The notes: generated by a model not told the origin, from the sequence alone. A stretch of DNA of 64,000 bases from an uncultured Lachnospiraceae bacterium (GCA_947172705.1 CAMWCA010000001.1:247508-311507); one strand, 5' to 3'; counted from the stretch's first letter, positions 17,884 through 27,399 are shown. Translations and numbers: made by a program.

Positions 17884-19565
17884 GAATCAATCAGCTAAGG
17901 CTTCCCGCAGGGCATACCAGGGAAGAACTGTACAGGCAGGCGGAGAAGCTTTTGCGATGTAAAGAGATACAGGAATTAAGGATCGTCAGGCGCTCTCTGG
18001 ATGCAAGAAAAAAGCCGCAGCTGTTTTTTAGTTATATCATAGATGTAAGCGTGAAGAACGAAACTTCCGTTTACCGGAAATGCGATCCAAAAAAAGTACA
18101 GGTGTGGAAGGAAAAACGGTATAGATTTCCTGTTTCCGGTTACAGAGGGGACACCAGACCTGTGATCATAGGAACCGGACCGGCAGGGCTTTTCTGCGGT
18201 TACATGCTTGCCCATGCCGGCTTTCGCCCTGTTTTGCTGGAACGGGGACGGGATGTGGAACAGCGGACAAAGGATGTGCAGGAATTTTGGGAGAAGGGAA
18301 CCCTGAATCCGGAGTCAAATGTACAGTTTGGGGAAGGAGGCGCAGGTTCCTTTTCCGATGGAAAACTGAACACGCTGGTGAAGGATAAGTATGGAAGGAA
18401 TCAGGAGGTTTTATCTCTGTTTGTGAAGTTTGGCGCGCCGGAGGAGATTCTCTACGATCATAAACCCCATATCGGAACCGATATTCTTTCCCGGGTGGTG
18501 ATGCATATGAGAGAAGCTATCATAGAACTGGGCGGAGAGGTTCGATTTCAGGCAAAGGTAACGGACCTTTTACAGGAACAGGGACACGTGACAGGGGTCG
18601 TCATAAACGGACAGGAAAAATTGCCTGCAGAATATGTGGTGCTTGCAGTGGGACACAGCGCAAGGGATACCTTTGAAATGCTTTATAAGAAAGGAATCCA
18701 CATGGAAGCGAAGCCTTTCGCAGTGGGCCTGAGAGTAGAACATCCCCAGGAATTGATCAATCTTTCCCAATATGGGCAAAAAAAGATGGATTATGTGGGA
18801 AATGCCTCTTACAAGTTGACAGCCAAAGCATCGGATGGCAGGGGGGTCTATTCTTTTTGCATGTGCCCCGGGGGATATGTTGTAAACGCCTCCTCAGAAC
18901 CAGGGCGTCTGGCTGTAAACGGAATGAGCTACCACAAAAGGGACGGCAGTAACGCAAACAGTGCTGTTGTGGTAACCGTTACGCCGGAAGATTATGGTGC
19001 GGACCATCCTCTTGCAGGGGTTGCCTTTCAGCGAAAGCTGGAAGAAAAAGCCTTTCAGATCGGGGAAGGCTGCATACCCGTAGAGCGGTATCTGAACTAT
19101 AAGGAAGCAGTGATGGAGGAGGCATTTGAAAAGACCTTCGAGACAAATGAGATCTTCCATGCAGAAGAAGAATTTACGCCCTGTATAAAAGGAAAGTGGA
19201 AATTTGCCCCGGTACATGACATCCTTCCTCCGGCTCTTGGAAAAGCCTTTGTGGAAGGAATGGAACAGTTTGGAAGAGCAGTGAAAGGTTTTTCTCAGGA
19301 CAGTGTTTTGGTGGAAGGGATCGAGAGCAGAACCTCCTCGCCGGTGAGAATTTTAAGAGATGAGGAACTGTGGTCCTCCCTGAAAGGGCTTTATCCCTGT
19401 GGGGAAGGAGCCGGCTATGCGGGAGGCATTACTTCGGCGGCAATGGACGGCATCCTTGTGGCAGAGGTTCTTTCAGCCCATATCATAAAGAGAGAAAAAG
19501 CGGATCAGGATACAGAGGAGACTGTTTATGGAAAAGAAGGAATTGAGAAGCAGATACCTTTATGA
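17877..19565 (+). CDS. FAD-dependent dehydrogenase (COG2509-type)
   Basis: A 562-residue flavoprotein of the conserved but poorly characterised 'uncharacterised FAD-dependent dehydrogenase' family. An N-terminal domain of about 90 residues (MLRINQLRLPAGHTREELYR) precedes the FAD fold PVIIGTGPAGLFCGYMLAHA. Family blocks include NVQFGEGGAGSFSDGKLNT, VLAVGHSARDTFEML and a C-terminal YPCGEGAGYAGGITSAAMDG. The C-terminus is extended, and its last 38 bases overlap the cyclo-ligase gene. No substrate can be inferred. The overlap with both neighbours indicates one transcript. Confidence 0.9.
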   Translation: MLRINQLRLPAGHTREELYRQAEKLLRCKEIQELRIVRRSLDARKKPQLFFSYIIDVSVKNETSVYRKCDPKKVQVWKEKRYRFPVSGYRGDTRPVIIGTGPAGLFCGYMLAHAGFRPVLLERGRDVEQRTKDVQEFWEKGTLNPESNVQFGEGGAGSFSDGKLNTLVKDKYGRNQEVLSLFVKFGAPEEILYDHKPHIGTDILSRVVMHMREAIIELGGEVRFQAKVTDLLQEQGHVTGVVINGQEKLPAEYVVLAVGHSARDTFEMLYKKGIHMEAKPFAVGLRVEHPQELINLSQYGQKKMDYVGNASYKLTAKASDGRGVYSFCMCPGGYVVNASSEPGRLAVNGMSYHKRDGSNANSAVVVTVTPEDYGADHPLAGVAFQRKLEEKAFQIGEGCIPVERYLNYKEAVMEEAFEKTFETNEIFHAEEEFTPCIKGKWKFAPVHDILPPALGKAFVEGMEQFGRAVKGFSQDSVLVEGIESRTSSPVRILRDEELWSSLKGLYPCGEGAGYAGGITSAAMDGILVAEVLSAHIIKREKADQDTEETVYGKEGIEKQIPL

Positions 19566-20097
19566 AAGAAACTGCCTTTCTGCCAGGGAACGGAAGGAAA
19601 AAAGCGCGGAAATCTGGAGGCTTTTAAAAGAAGAAACTGTTTATCAAAATGCCGGAATTCTTCTGGTATATATGGATTACCGAAGCGAGGTCATGACCAC
19701 AGAGGTGGTAAAAGAACTTCTTGCCACAGGGGAAAAACGGATTTTTGCGCCTAAAGTGGAAGGCATGGAAATCCGGTTTTACGAGGTGAGGGAGATGGGG
19801 GATCTTTCGGAAGGATATCAGGGAATTCTTGAACCGGAGAAAAGCGCCGACAGGCTTTTTACAGCGCAGAGGGCAGAAAATGAAAAGGCTTTGATACTGG
19901 TGCCGGGGGCAGTATTTGACCGGGAAAGAGGACGTATGGGATACGGAAAAGGGTTTTATGACCGATATCTTGCCGCCTTTCCGGCTCTTTACAGCGCAGC
20001 GCTTGCCTTTTCCTGTCAGATTGCAAAAAAAGTACCCATAGAACCCCATGACAGGAAACCGGATATGATCGTAACAGAAAAGGGTATTATCAGATAA
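19528..20097 (+). CDS. 5-formyltetrahydrofolate cyclo-ligase
   Basis: ATP-dependent enzyme (5-FCL, MTHFS) that returns 5-formyl-THF to the active folate pool as 5,10-methenyl-THF. The 189 residues match the family: an N-terminal basic segment [16 protein letters not shown], and the C-terminal signature [20 protein letters not shown] with ATP-binding glycines. The ATG at 19528 lies inside the 3' end of the FAD-dehydrogenase gene. A later in-frame start would remove the conserved basic helix. It complements fhs and folD elsewhere in the window. Confidence 0.94.
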   Translation: MEKKELRSRYLYERNCLSARERKEKSAEIWRLLKEETVYQNAGILLVYMDYRSEVMTTEVVKELLATGEKRIFAPKVEGMEIRFYEVREMGDLSEGYQGILEPEKSADRLFTAQRAENEKALILVPGAVFDRERGRMGYGKGFYDRYLAAFPALYSAALAFSCQIAKKVPIEPHDRKPDMIVTEKGIIR

Positions 20098-20116
20098 AAG
20101 ACAGAGGGGAAAAGAA

Positions 20117-21361
20117 ATGGATTCATTAGTTCAATTAGGAAAAAATGCCGTGGAAGCCAAATATGAACTGCAAAGGCTTTCCGCAGATCAGAAGAACCAT
20201 GCCCTGCACAGGGTGGCGGAAGCGCTTGTGGCAAACAGCCAGTTGATCCTTCAGGAGAATGCAAAAGATATTGCCAGAGGGGAAGAAAAGGGAATGCACC
20301 CGGGGCTTCTTGACAGGCTGCGGCTTACTTTGGAGCGCATAGAAGGAATGGCGGAGGGACTTAAGCAGGTAACGGCGCTTCCTGATCCTATAGGGGAAGT
20401 ACTGGAAACCATAGAGCGCCCCAATGGGCTTCACATTGAAAAAAGAAGAGTTCCAATGGGGGTAATTGGAATGATTTATGAGTCACGGCCTAATGTGACG
20501 GCAGATGCCTTTGGGCTCTGCTTTAAAAGCGGCAATGCTGTTATCCTGAAGGGGGGCAGCGATGCAATCTGCTCCAATATGGTGATTACAAAAGTGATCA
20601 GGGATGCATTGAGGAAAAGTGGAATTACGGAAAATGGAGTTCAACTGATTGCATCTACGGACAGAGCCGTTGCACAGGAATTTATGAGAATGAAGGAGTA
20701 TGTGGATCTGCTGATTCCCAGAGGCGGCGCAGGGCTGATCAGAAGTGTGGTGGAGAACAGTACCATACCGGTGATTGAAACCGGAACGGGGAATTGCCAT
20801 ATTTATGTAGACAGGGATGCGGATCTTGAAAAGGCAATCCCCATTATCATCAATGCAAAAACCCAGAGAATCGGCGTATGCAATGCCTGTGAATCCCTTG
20901 TGATCCATGAAGCCATAAAGGAGCAGCTGCTTCCCAGGCTGGAGGAGGCGATGAGAGCGTATCATGTGGAGATTCGGGGAGACGAAGGGGTACGCCAGGT
21001 AATTGATTGTGTGCCTGCAACGGAAGAGGATTATGGAAAAGAGTATTTGGATTATATCATATCCATGAAGACGGTTTCCTCGGTGGAGGAGGCGGTCAGC
21101 CACATCAACCGTTATAACACCAGACATTCCGAAGCGATTCTCACGGAAAATCAGGAGACAGCGGAAAAGTTTCTGAATGAAGTAGATGCCGCCTGTGTTT
21201 ATGTAAATGCCTCCACCAGGTTTACCGATGGTTTTGAATTTGGCTTTGGCGCTGAGATTGGAATCAGCACCCAAAAGCTTCACGCCCGGGGACCAATGGG
21301 ACTGAAGGAGCTTACCTCCTATAAATACAGAATTGTTGGAACAGGACAAATACGGGAATAG
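20117..21361 (+). CDS. proA: Glutamate-5-semialdehyde dehydrogenase (gamma-glutamyl phosphate reductase)
   Basis: Second enzyme of proline synthesis: NADPH-dependent reduction of gamma-glutamyl phosphate to glutamate-5-semialdehyde. The 414 residues match the family length. Visible features are [20 protein letters not shown] (around 115), [12 protein letters not shown], the glycine-rich [15 protein letters not shown] loop (here [14 protein letters not shown]) and the catalytic cysteine in [25 protein letters not shown] precedes the ATG. proB is not in the window. The stop is one base from that of the convergent degV gene, with no terminator between them. Confidence 0.97.
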   Translation: MDSLVQLGKNAVEAKYELQRLSADQKNHALHRVAEALVANSQLILQENAKDIARGEEKGMHPGLLDRLRLTLERIEGMAEGLKQVTALPDPIGEVLETIERPNGLHIEKRRVPMGVIGMIYESRPNVTADAFGLCFKSGNAVILKGGSDAICSNMVITKVIRDALRKSGITENGVQLIASTDRAVAQEFMRMKEYVDLLIPRGGAGLIRSVVENSTIPVIETGTGNCHIYVDRDADLEKAIPIIINAKTQRIGVCNACESLVIHEAIKEQLLPRLEEAMRAYHVEIRGDEGVRQVIDCVPATEEDYGKEYLDYIISMKTVSSVEEAVSHINRYNTRHSEAILTENQETAEKFLNEVDAACVYVNASTRFTDGFEFGFGAEIGISTQKLHARGPMGLKELTSYKYRIVGTGQIRE

Positions 21362-21362
21362 G

Positions 21363-22205
21363 TCAGGGGGCAAAGTAAGCTACTGCGATGGCACCGGGAC
21401 CCACATGGGTTCCGATGGTGCCGCCTACGGTGGCAACAGGAAGCCGGTCCACGTGATCTTTCCAAAGATGTTCGCTGTCTGTAATGTATTTTTGGATCAG
21501 CAGATCACTCATACCGGTATAGCCCAAAAAGTAGGGCTTTTTAAAATCAATGCCTCCGGAGGCGTCTATTCGCTGGGCAAGCAGGTTGTTTCCCTGTTTG
21601 GAACCCCGCGCTTTCCCCAGCATCACAACCTCGCCGTCCACTACGCCCACTACAGGCTTGATGGACAGCACATTTCCTGCGAAGGCTACGGTTTTGGAAA
21701 TGCGGCCGCCCTTTTTCAGGTATTCCAATGTATCCAGAAGAGCGATCAGGTGGATGTTTTTCTTTTCTTTTTCCAGAGTATCCACGATAGCGGGCAGATC
21801 TTTTCCGGCGTCCTTTAGCTGCAGGGCATATTCTACCAGGGCACGCTCCCCTACGGTTGCGTTTTCACTGTCCACTACAAATGCCTTGCCCTCAAATTCT
21901 TTGGCGGCAATACAGGCGCTTTGGTAGGTGCCTGATAATTTGCCTGACAGGGTGATGATCAGGGCAAGATCACCGGCATCCGTAACTTTCCGGATCGCCT
22001 GTTCAAAATCATAGGGTGAGATTTGGCTGGTGACAGGAAGGGCATCGCTCTCAATCAATTTTTCATAAAAATCCTTATGGGTTAAGTTGACGCCGTCCAG
22101 ATATTCTTCCGTGTCGAAGGTGATCTTCATGGGAAGAACCGTAAGATCTTCTCTGCCCGGATCGGTGATGTCAGATGATGAATCGGTTATAATTTGAATA
22201 TTCAT
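21363..22205 (-). CDS. DegV family fatty-acid-binding protein
   Basis: DegV/FakB-type protein of 280 residues; family members bind a single fatty acid and, with FakA kinase, can present it for phosphorylation. The N-terminal TDSSSDI signature is present. Further blocks are LPVTSQISPYDFEQAI, ITLSGKLSGTYQSACIAAKE and a C-terminal HVGPGAIAVAYF. ATG 22205 is favoured over 22217 because GAGGGA lies 5 bases upstream of it on the minus strand. A strong divergent promoter is at 22255-22283. No fakA-like gene is nearby, so the exact role is open. Confidence 0.92.
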   Translation of the reverse strand: MNIQIITDSSSDITDPGREDLTVLPMKITFDTEEYLDGVNLTHKDFYEKLIESDALPVTSQISPYDFEQAIRKVTDAGDLALIITLSGKLSGTYQSACIAAKEFEGKAFVVDSENATVGERALVEYALQLKDAGKDLPAIVDTLEKEKKNIHLIALLDTLEYLKKGGRISKTVAFAGNVLSIKPVVGVVDGEVVMLGKARGSKQGNNLLAQRIDASGGIDFKKPYFLGYTGMSDLLIQKYITDSEHLWKDHVDRLPVATVGGTIGTHVGPGAIAVAYFAP

Positions 22206-22254
22206 TGTTTCCCTCATTTCTTCGCTGATTTTCAGATAGCTGTTTTCAGAAGGA

Positions 22255-22283
22255 AGTATAGCACAGTCCCTTTATGCTGTCAA
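22255..22283 (-). promoter_or_regulatory. Sigma-A promoter of degV
   Basis: On the minus strand TTGACA (22283-22278) is followed after exactly 17 bases by TATACT (22260-22255), with an extended TGC before the -10. This is the best consensus promoter in the window. Its -10 region (CTGTGCTATA) is repeated in the divergent lactonase promoter. Confidence 0.8.
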
Positions 22284-22301
22284 AATAAGGAACATCTTTT
22301 A

Positions 22302-22330
22302 TTGTGTGGAAAATCAACCTGTGCTATAAT
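22302..22330 (+). promoter_or_regulatory. Sigma-A promoter of the lactonase gene
   Basis: TTGTGT (22302-22307), a 17-base spacer and a perfect TATAAT (22325-22330) preceded by TGC. The -35 is poor but the extended -10 is excellent. It diverges from the degV promoter with 18 bases between the two -35 boxes. Confidence 0.7.
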
Positions 22331-22383
22331 AAAAAGAAAATTTAGCAGGAAGGACCGGCGTGAAAAATAGCATGGAGGTTAAT

Positions 22384-23445
22384 ATGGGAAAAGAAAAATA
22401 TGTAGCCTATGTATCCACGTACACATCAGGAAATAAAAGTAGTTTTGGAATACGTATTTATGACGTTGATCTGGAAAAAGGAAGGTTTTTTGAAAAGGAT
22501 CAGGTGGAAATTACAAATTCTTCTTATGTGACCATATCCCACAATCGGAAGTACCTGTATTCTATTACAGATTTTGGAGTGGAATCCTATAAAATTCTGG
22601 AAGACGGAAGTCTTGCCGTGATCAACCATGCGCCCATCAACGGGATGCGGGGGTGTTATCTTTCTACTGACTATGAGGATAAGTTTCTTTTTGTGGCAGG
22701 CTATCATGACGCCAAACTGACGGTTCTCAGGGTAGAGGAGAACGGCGCCATTGGAGAGATCACAGAGGAAATCTTTCATAAAGGGCTGGGCAGTATTGCA
22801 GAGAGAAATTTCAGGCCCCATATCAACTGTGTGAAAATGACAAGGGATAACCGATATCTGTGTGCAGCGGATCTGGGCATGGATCATGTGGTGGTCTATG
22901 AACTGAACCATATGAACGGAAGACTGCGCCAGGTGGATATCATAAGAAGCGAGCAGGAATCAGCACCCCGCCATTTAAAATTTTCAAAGGACGGGAAATT
23001 TTTATATATTGTACATGAACTGAAAAATTATATTGACGTTTATACCTATGAGATAGATGAACATCACAATCCGGTTTTTACAAAAATACAGAATATTTCT
23101 ACCCTGAATTCTTATCATGCGGGGGGATCGGCGGCAAGCGCATTGACTTTTTCAGAGGATTTTAAATATCTGTGCAGCTCCAATGCTGGAGATAACAGTG
23201 TGATCATTTACGGAATTGATCAGGAAACAGGAGTGCTGACCAAAAATTTCTGCCTGCCGGTGAGCGGGGACTATCCTAAGGATGCGGCGCTGTTTCCGGA
23301 TAACAGGCATCTGGTTTCCCTGAACCATGAATCCGATTCCATGACGTTTTTTAATGTGGACTTGAAAAAGGGAACACTTGTTATGAATGGAAAAGAAATG
23401 AAGGTGGATCAGCCGAACTGCATTATATTTTATCGTTTACCATAA
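22384..23445 (+). CDS. Lactonase family protein (6-phosphogluconolactonase-like seven-bladed propeller)
   Basis: A 353-residue beta-propeller protein of the YbhE/Pgl lactonase family, which includes 6-phosphogluconolactonases. It begins KYVAYVSTYTSGNKSSFGI and shows repeated blade motifs such as FSKDGKFLYIVHELKN and FSEDFKYLCSSNAGDNSV. The family block ESAPRHLKFSKDG, with the conserved P-R-H, is present. ATG 22384 is chosen for its GGAGG (22374-22378) 5 bases upstream; an in-frame GTG at 22360 behind AGGAAGGA is a credible alternative. No pentose-phosphate gene is adjacent, so the substrate is not certain. Confidence 0.9.
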   Translation: MGKEKYVAYVSTYTSGNKSSFGIRIYDVDLEKGRFFEKDQVEITNSSYVTISHNRKYLYSITDFGVESYKILEDGSLAVINHAPINGMRGCYLSTDYEDKFLFVAGYHDAKLTVLRVEENGAIGEITEEIFHKGLGSIAERNFRPHINCVKMTRDNRYLCAADLGMDHVVVYELNHMNGRLRQVDIIRSEQESAPRHLKFSKDGKFLYIVHELKNYIDVYTYEIDEHHNPVFTKIQNISTLNSYHAGGSAASALTFSEDFKYLCSSNAGDNSVIIYGIDQETGVLTKNFCLPVSGDYPKDAALFPDNRHLVSLNHESDSMTFFNVDLKKGTLVMNGKEMKVDQPNCIIFYRLP

Positions 23446-23451
23446 AAACAG

Positions 23452-23484
23452 GGACACTTTCCGACCGGCGGAAGTGTCCTTTTT
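23452..23484. terminator. Shared terminator between the lactonase gene and aroC
   Basis: GGACACTTTCCG (23452-23463) pairs with CGGAAGTGTCC (23469-23479) with one bulged T, closing a 5-base loop, followed by five T residues. It sits between convergent genes and could stop both. Confidence 0.8.
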
Positions 23485-23497
23485 CTATGGGTTCAGT

Positions 23498-24598
23498 CTA
23501 TTTACGGTAGAAATCGGTGAGGTAATCAAGCCTTGCCGTCATATTCAGCATACACGCATCCAAAAGGGTAAGCGCCGTCATTGCCTCCGCCACCACAACA
23601 GCTCTTGGTACAATAACGGGATCGTGGCGTCCTTTGATGGCAATCTCAATATTTTCCATATCCTGATTCACTGTTTCCTGAGGAGAGAAAATAGAGGGAG
23701 TGGGTTTTATATGGGCTCTTATTATCAGTTGGGAGCCATCGCTGATCCCTCCCAGGATACCTCCTGCATGGTTTGTTTTCTTGGTGATCTTTCCGTGAAC
23801 GCTTCGGAAAGGATCATTGTTATAAGAACCTTTGGCTTTCGATACCTGAACGCCGTCCCCGATCTCCACTGCTTTTACGGAGCCAATGGACATCAGCGCC
23901 TTTGCAAGATTGGCATCAAGTTTTTCAAATACCGGATCGCCTGCGCCGGCAGGCAGACCATCTACAACACATTCCACAACGCCTCCGATGGAATCTCTGT
24001 CCTGCATACATTCCGCCAGAAAGGCAAGGGCAAGCCGATCGGCATTGCGGTCAGGCATACAGGTAGCCGTAGCAGCGATGGCTTCCGGGTCAAAATGATC
24101 CATATCTATGGAAATGGGACCGATGGATTTGGTGTAGGCGGTAACGGAAATGCCCATTTGATTTAATATTTTAAGGGCAACGGCTCCGGCAGCAACACGT
24201 CCAATGGTTTCACGGCCGGAAGAACGTCCTCCGCCAGTGTAATCTCGAAATCCGTATTTTGCGTCATAGGTGTAATCCCCATGGCCAGGTCTGTAACAGG
24301 AAGCGATCTGGCTGTAATCGGAGGATTTTTGGGAAGTGTTGGGAACCAGCAGTGAAATGGGGGTACCAGTAGTCCTTCCATTGAAAATGCCGGAAAGAAT
24401 TTCCACCTGGTCCGATTCCTTCCGGGGAGTGGATATGGCGGTCTGCCCTGGCTTGCGCCGGTCAAGATAACGCTGTATATCCTCCTCGCAAAGAGAGAGT
24501 CCGGCAGGACAGCCGTCAATTACAACGCCCAGCGCCTTGCCATGGGATTCGCCCCAGGTGGTTATTTTAAAAATAGTTCCAAATGTTGAGCCTGCCAT
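23498..24598 (-). CDS. aroC: Chorismate synthase
   Basis: Last enzyme of the shikimate pathway; converts 5-enolpyruvylshikimate-3-phosphate to chorismate using reduced FMN. The 366-residue sequence carries the family signatures GESHGKALGVVIDGCPAG (near 16), RPGHGDYTYDAKYGFRDYTG followed by GGRSSGRETIGRVAAGA, and KTNHAGGILGGISDG (near 285). It stands alone: no other aro gene is in the window. A consensus promoter lies 38 bases upstream. Its Shine-Dalgarno (GGAAGGA) is about a dozen bases from the ATG, a rather long spacing. Confidence 0.98.
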   Translation of the reverse strand: MAGSTFGTIFKITTWGESHGKALGVVIDGCPAGLSLCEEDIQRYLDRRKPGQTAISTPRKESDQVEILSGIFNGRTTGTPISLLVPNTSQKSSDYSQIASCYRPGHGDYTYDAKYGFRDYTGGGRSSGRETIGRVAAGAVALKILNQMGISVTAYTKSIGPISIDMDHFDPEAIAATATCMPDRNADRLALAFLAECMQDRDSIGGVVECVVDGLPAGAGDPVFEKLDANLAKALMSIGSVKAVEIGDGVQVSKAKGSYNNDPFRSVHGKITKKTNHAGGILGGISDGSQLIIRAHIKPTPSIFSPQETVNQDMENIEIAIKGRHDPVIVPRAVVVAEAMTALTLLDACMLNMTARLDYLTDFYRK

Positions 24599-24635
24599 AG
24601 ATTTTTTTCATCCTTCCAAAATAAGTTTCTATCAG

Positions 24636-24664
24636 ATTATAGCTGAAATCAATTAAATTTACAA
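24636..24664 (-). promoter_or_regulatory. Sigma-A promoter of aroC
   Basis: On the minus strand TTGTAA (24664-24659), 17-base spacer, TATAAT (24641-24636). The remaining part of the 24599-24754 gap is AT-rich and should hold the divergent promoter of the carboxypeptidase gene. TTGTAG (24683-24688) with TAAAAT (24706-24711) is one weak candidate. Confidence 0.7.
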
Positions 24665-24754
24665 TTATTTTTATATCACCTATTGTAGAATTGATAATAT
24701 TTGTGTAAAATATTATGTAAATTGTTTTGAAATCGTTTTTTTGGGTGAATTATT

Positions 24755-25843
24755 ATGAAAAGACCGCTAAATGAAAGGGCGAAAGCCTTTTTTATCAATA
24801 TGGGGCGCAGAAGCAGGATCTTGAGGCTGCCTGCTATTATTGGACTTGCCGTAACCATGCTTTTTTATCAGATCTATGATTACTGTCGGAAGGGTACCAA
24901 ACGGTTTGCATGCACAATTTTTATATTGTGCTGTTTTATGGTGGGAAACAGCTTTTCCTTTCCTGTTTTTCAGGAAGAGAAGGGATTTGTTTCGGACAGT
25001 GAAAAGGAGAATGCCGTAGCGGCAGTGGCGGCTTCCGATATTACCCTTGCCGATGAGCAGAAGGTTACTTATGAGGAACTGGAAATGCTGGAGGATGAGG
25101 ATGTGCTTGACGGCTATGAGGATGCGGAGCTGCATGGCATGGAAAGCGTGGACAAATATCTTCTGGATGAAATTTTGAATGCCGAAGAGGCGGAAGCAGC
25201 AGAAGCGACCCAGGGGGAGCCGGAGGAGGCGGAAGCGAAAGGGGAAGAAAAGGAGGCCGTCTTTGATGAGAGCGACTGGAAGCTGGTGTTGATCAACAAG
25301 CAGCATCCCATTCCCGATGATTATACCGTTACCCTTGGTCCGATCAAAACCATTAAGGGTACCATGCAGTGTGACGAAAGAATTATAGATGAACTTCTGT
25401 CTATGATGCAGGCGGCAAGTGAAGACGGGGTAAACCTTGCGATCTGTTCTCCTTACCGGGATTTTGCATGGCAGGAAGTTCTGTTTAACCGAAAGATCAA
25501 AGCATATATGAATAAAGGCATGTCTTATATGGAGGCATATAAAATATCTTCTCAGGCAGTAACGGTACCAGGGGCAAGTGAACACCAGCTTGGGCTTGCC
25601 ATTGATATTGTATCGGATGTATATATCAATTTGGATGAGGGATTTGCAGAAACGGATGCAGGAATCTGGCTGGAGGAGCATTGCGCGGAATATGGCTTTG
25701 TACTTCGGTATCCCAAAGGAAAAGAACATATCACAAGCATCGAATTTGAGCCCTGGCATTTCCGTTATGTAGGAAAGGAAGCCGCCCAGGTGATCATGGA
25801 AGAAAATTTATGCCTGGAAGAGTTTTGGGAGAAATATTTATAA
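24755..25843 (+). CDS. D-alanyl-D-alanine carboxypeptidase, VanY/M15B family
   Basis: Membrane-anchored peptidoglycan carboxypeptidase (362 residues) of the zinc-dependent M15B family. An N-terminal membrane segment lies near 44-66 (FACTIFILCCFMVGNSFSFP), then a long acidic Glu/Ala-rich stalk. The catalytic domain starts near 180. Zinc ligands and active-site motifs are visible: SPYRDFAWQEVLF, GASEHQLGLAIDI (H and D of the zinc site) and FEPWHFRYVG (H of the zinc site). It probably trims D-Ala from stem peptides outside the membrane. No vanS/vanR or ligase genes are adjacent, so a resistance role is not indicated. Confidence 0.93.
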   Translation: MKRPLNERAKAFFINMGRRSRILRLPAIIGLAVTMLFYQIYDYCRKGTKRFACTIFILCCFMVGNSFSFPVFQEEKGFVSDSEKENAVAAVAASDITLADEQKVTYEELEMLEDEDVLDGYEDAELHGMESVDKYLLDEILNAEEAEAAEATQGEPEEAEAKGEEKEAVFDESDWKLVLINKQHPIPDDYTVTLGPIKTIKGTMQCDERIIDELLSMMQAASEDGVNLAICSPYRDFAWQEVLFNRKIKAYMNKGMSYMEAYKISSQAVTVPGASEHQLGLAIDIVSDVYINLDEGFAETDAGIWLEEHCAEYGFVLRYPKGKEHITSIEFEPWHFRYVGKEAAQVIMEENLCLEEFWEKYL

Positions 25844-25858
25844 GTTTGGAGGAACAGT

Positions 25859-27001
25859 ATGTACCGGTTGCTGAAGCAGGAGGGGCGGGCAAAGCGGGGA
25901 GAACTGACAACGGTTCACGGTGTGATACAGACGCCGGTTTTTATGAATGTAGGGACGGCTGCCGCCATCAAGGGAGCCGTGTCAACAGAGGATTTGGAAC
26001 AGATCCATACACAGGTAGAATTGTCCAATACCTATCATTTGCATGTAAGACCTGGAGACAAGGTGGTGAAACAGCTGGGAGGACTGCATAAATTTATGTC
26101 CTGGGATAAGCCTGTTCTCACTGATTCGGGAGGGTTTCAGGTCTTTTCTCTTGCAGGTCTACGGAAAATCAAAGAAGAAGGGGTCTATTTTAATTCTCAT
26201 ATCGATGGACGGAAGATTTTTATGGGACCGGAGGAAAGTATGCAGATCCAGTCCAATCTCGCTTCCACCATAGCCATGGCATTTGACGAGTGCGCTCCCA
26301 GTAAGGCGGACCGCGCCTATGTGCAGGCGTCTGTTGAACGGACGGCAAGGTGGCTGGAGCGCTGCCAGAAAGAGATGAAAAGACTGAACGGGTTAGAGGA
26401 CACCATCAATCCTCACCAGCTACTTTTCGGCATCAATCAGGGCGCTGTTTATCCGGACATCAGAATAGCCCATGCAAAGACCATTACCCAGATGGAGCTT
26501 GACGGCTATGCCATAGGGGGACTTGCCGTGGGAGAAAGCCATGAGGAAATGTACTATATTCTGGAAGAAACCGTTCCCTGGCTGCCAAAGGATAAGCCTA
26601 CTTACCTGATGGGAGTGGGAACGCCTGCCAACATACTGGAGGGCGTGGAAAGAGGCGTTGATTTCTTCGACTGTGTTTATCCAAGCAGAAACGGCAGGCA
26701 TGGACATCTTTACACCAATCATGGCAAAATCAATCTTTTTAACGCCAGGTATGAGCTGGATGAAAGACCTATTGAAGAGGGATGCTCCTGTCCGGCATGC
26801 CGCAGGTATACAAGAGCCTATATCCGGCATTTGCTGAAGGCAAAGGAAATGCTGGGAATGCGTCTTTGTGTGCTGCATAATCTGTATTTTTATAATACCA
26901 TGATGGAAGAAATCAGGGACGCTCTGGATCAGGGTGAGTTTGCTGCTTATAAAAAAAGAAAGCTTGCAGGCATGGAAAATGACAAAAAGGCTTGTTTTTA
27001 A
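25859..27001 (+). CDS. tgt: tRNA-guanine (queuine) transglycosylase
   Basis: Exchanges guanine 34 of GU(N)-anticodon tRNAs for preQ1, the committing step of queuosine modification. The 380-residue protein has all landmarks: TPVFMNVGTAAAIKGAV, the catalytic-site block VLTDSGGFQVFSLAGLRKI, the glycine motif YAIGGLAVGESHEEMY, and the C-terminal zinc site CSCPACRRYTRAYIRHLL with a downstream histidine (VLHNLYFY). GGAGGAACAGT precedes the ATG. It lies 15 bases after the carboxypeptidase gene and 63 before yajC, a tgt-yajC order common in bacteria. queA is not here. Confidence 0.98.
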   Translation: MYRLLKQEGRAKRGELTTVHGVIQTPVFMNVGTAAAIKGAVSTEDLEQIHTQVELSNTYHLHVRPGDKVVKQLGGLHKFMSWDKPVLTDSGGFQVFSLAGLRKIKEEGVYFNSHIDGRKIFMGPEESMQIQSNLASTIAMAFDECAPSKADRAYVQASVERTARWLERCQKEMKRLNGLEDTINPHQLLFGINQGAVYPDIRIAHAKTITQMELDGYAIGGLAVGESHEEMYYILEETVPWLPKDKPTYLMGVGTPANILEGVERGVDFFDCVYPSRNGRHGHLYTNHGKINLFNARYELDERPIEEGCSCPACRRYTRAYIRHLLKAKEMLGMRLCVLHNLYFYNTMMEEIRDALDQGEFAAYKKRKLAGMENDKKACF

Positions 27002-27064
27002 CGGGCTGATTGTGTATTATATTTGTTAGGCTTATTTAGAAAGTGAAAACAGGAGGAAATGTAA

Positions 27065-27385
27065 ATGGGTATTTTACTGACAGCTGATGCAGCTGGCACA
27101 GGAGCTGGTGGTCTTGGTCTGGGAATGATTTTATGGCTTGTGCTTATTTTTGGCTTTATGTATTTCTTTATGATCCGTCCCCAGAAGAAAGAACAGAAGA
27201 AAATGGCGGCAATGCTGTCTTCTTTGGAGGTTGGCGACTGTGTGCTTACCAGCAGCGGCTTTTACGGAATCGTCATAGATATAACGGATGATACAGTAAT
27301 CGTAGAATTTGGTAATAACAAAAATTGCCGTATTCCCATGCAGAAAACAGCCATATCGCAGGTTGAAAAGGCGGATGCAGAATAG
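27065..27385 (+). CDS. yajC: Preprotein translocase subunit YajC
   Basis: Small accessory subunit of the Sec-associated SecDF-YajC complex. The 106 residues hold one membrane helix (about 20-37, GMILWLVLIFGFMYFFMI) followed directly by the family hallmark RPQKKEQKKMAAMLSSLEVGD and a small SH3-like cytoplasmic domain ending with an acidic tail. The start has an excellent AGGAGG 6-8 bases upstream. secD/secF are not in the window. A strong terminator follows immediately. Confidence 0.96.
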   Translation: MGILLTADAAGTGAGGLGLGMILWLVLIFGFMYFFMIRPQKKEQKKMAAMLSSLEVGDCVLTSSGFYGIVIDITDDTVIVEFGNNKNCRIPMQKTAISQVEKADAE

Positions 27386-27399
27386 AAATAGAAACGGAG

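Noticed and set aside
21333..21818. A 161-codon plus-strand frame over the degV gene
   Set aside because: It is antisense to a clear DegV protein and has no ribosome binding site or domain.
24755..25843. VanY gene as a vancomycin-resistance cluster
   Set aside because: No vanHAX-type ligase/dehydrogenase or VanRS pair is nearby; housekeeping M15B carboxypeptidases are common in this group.
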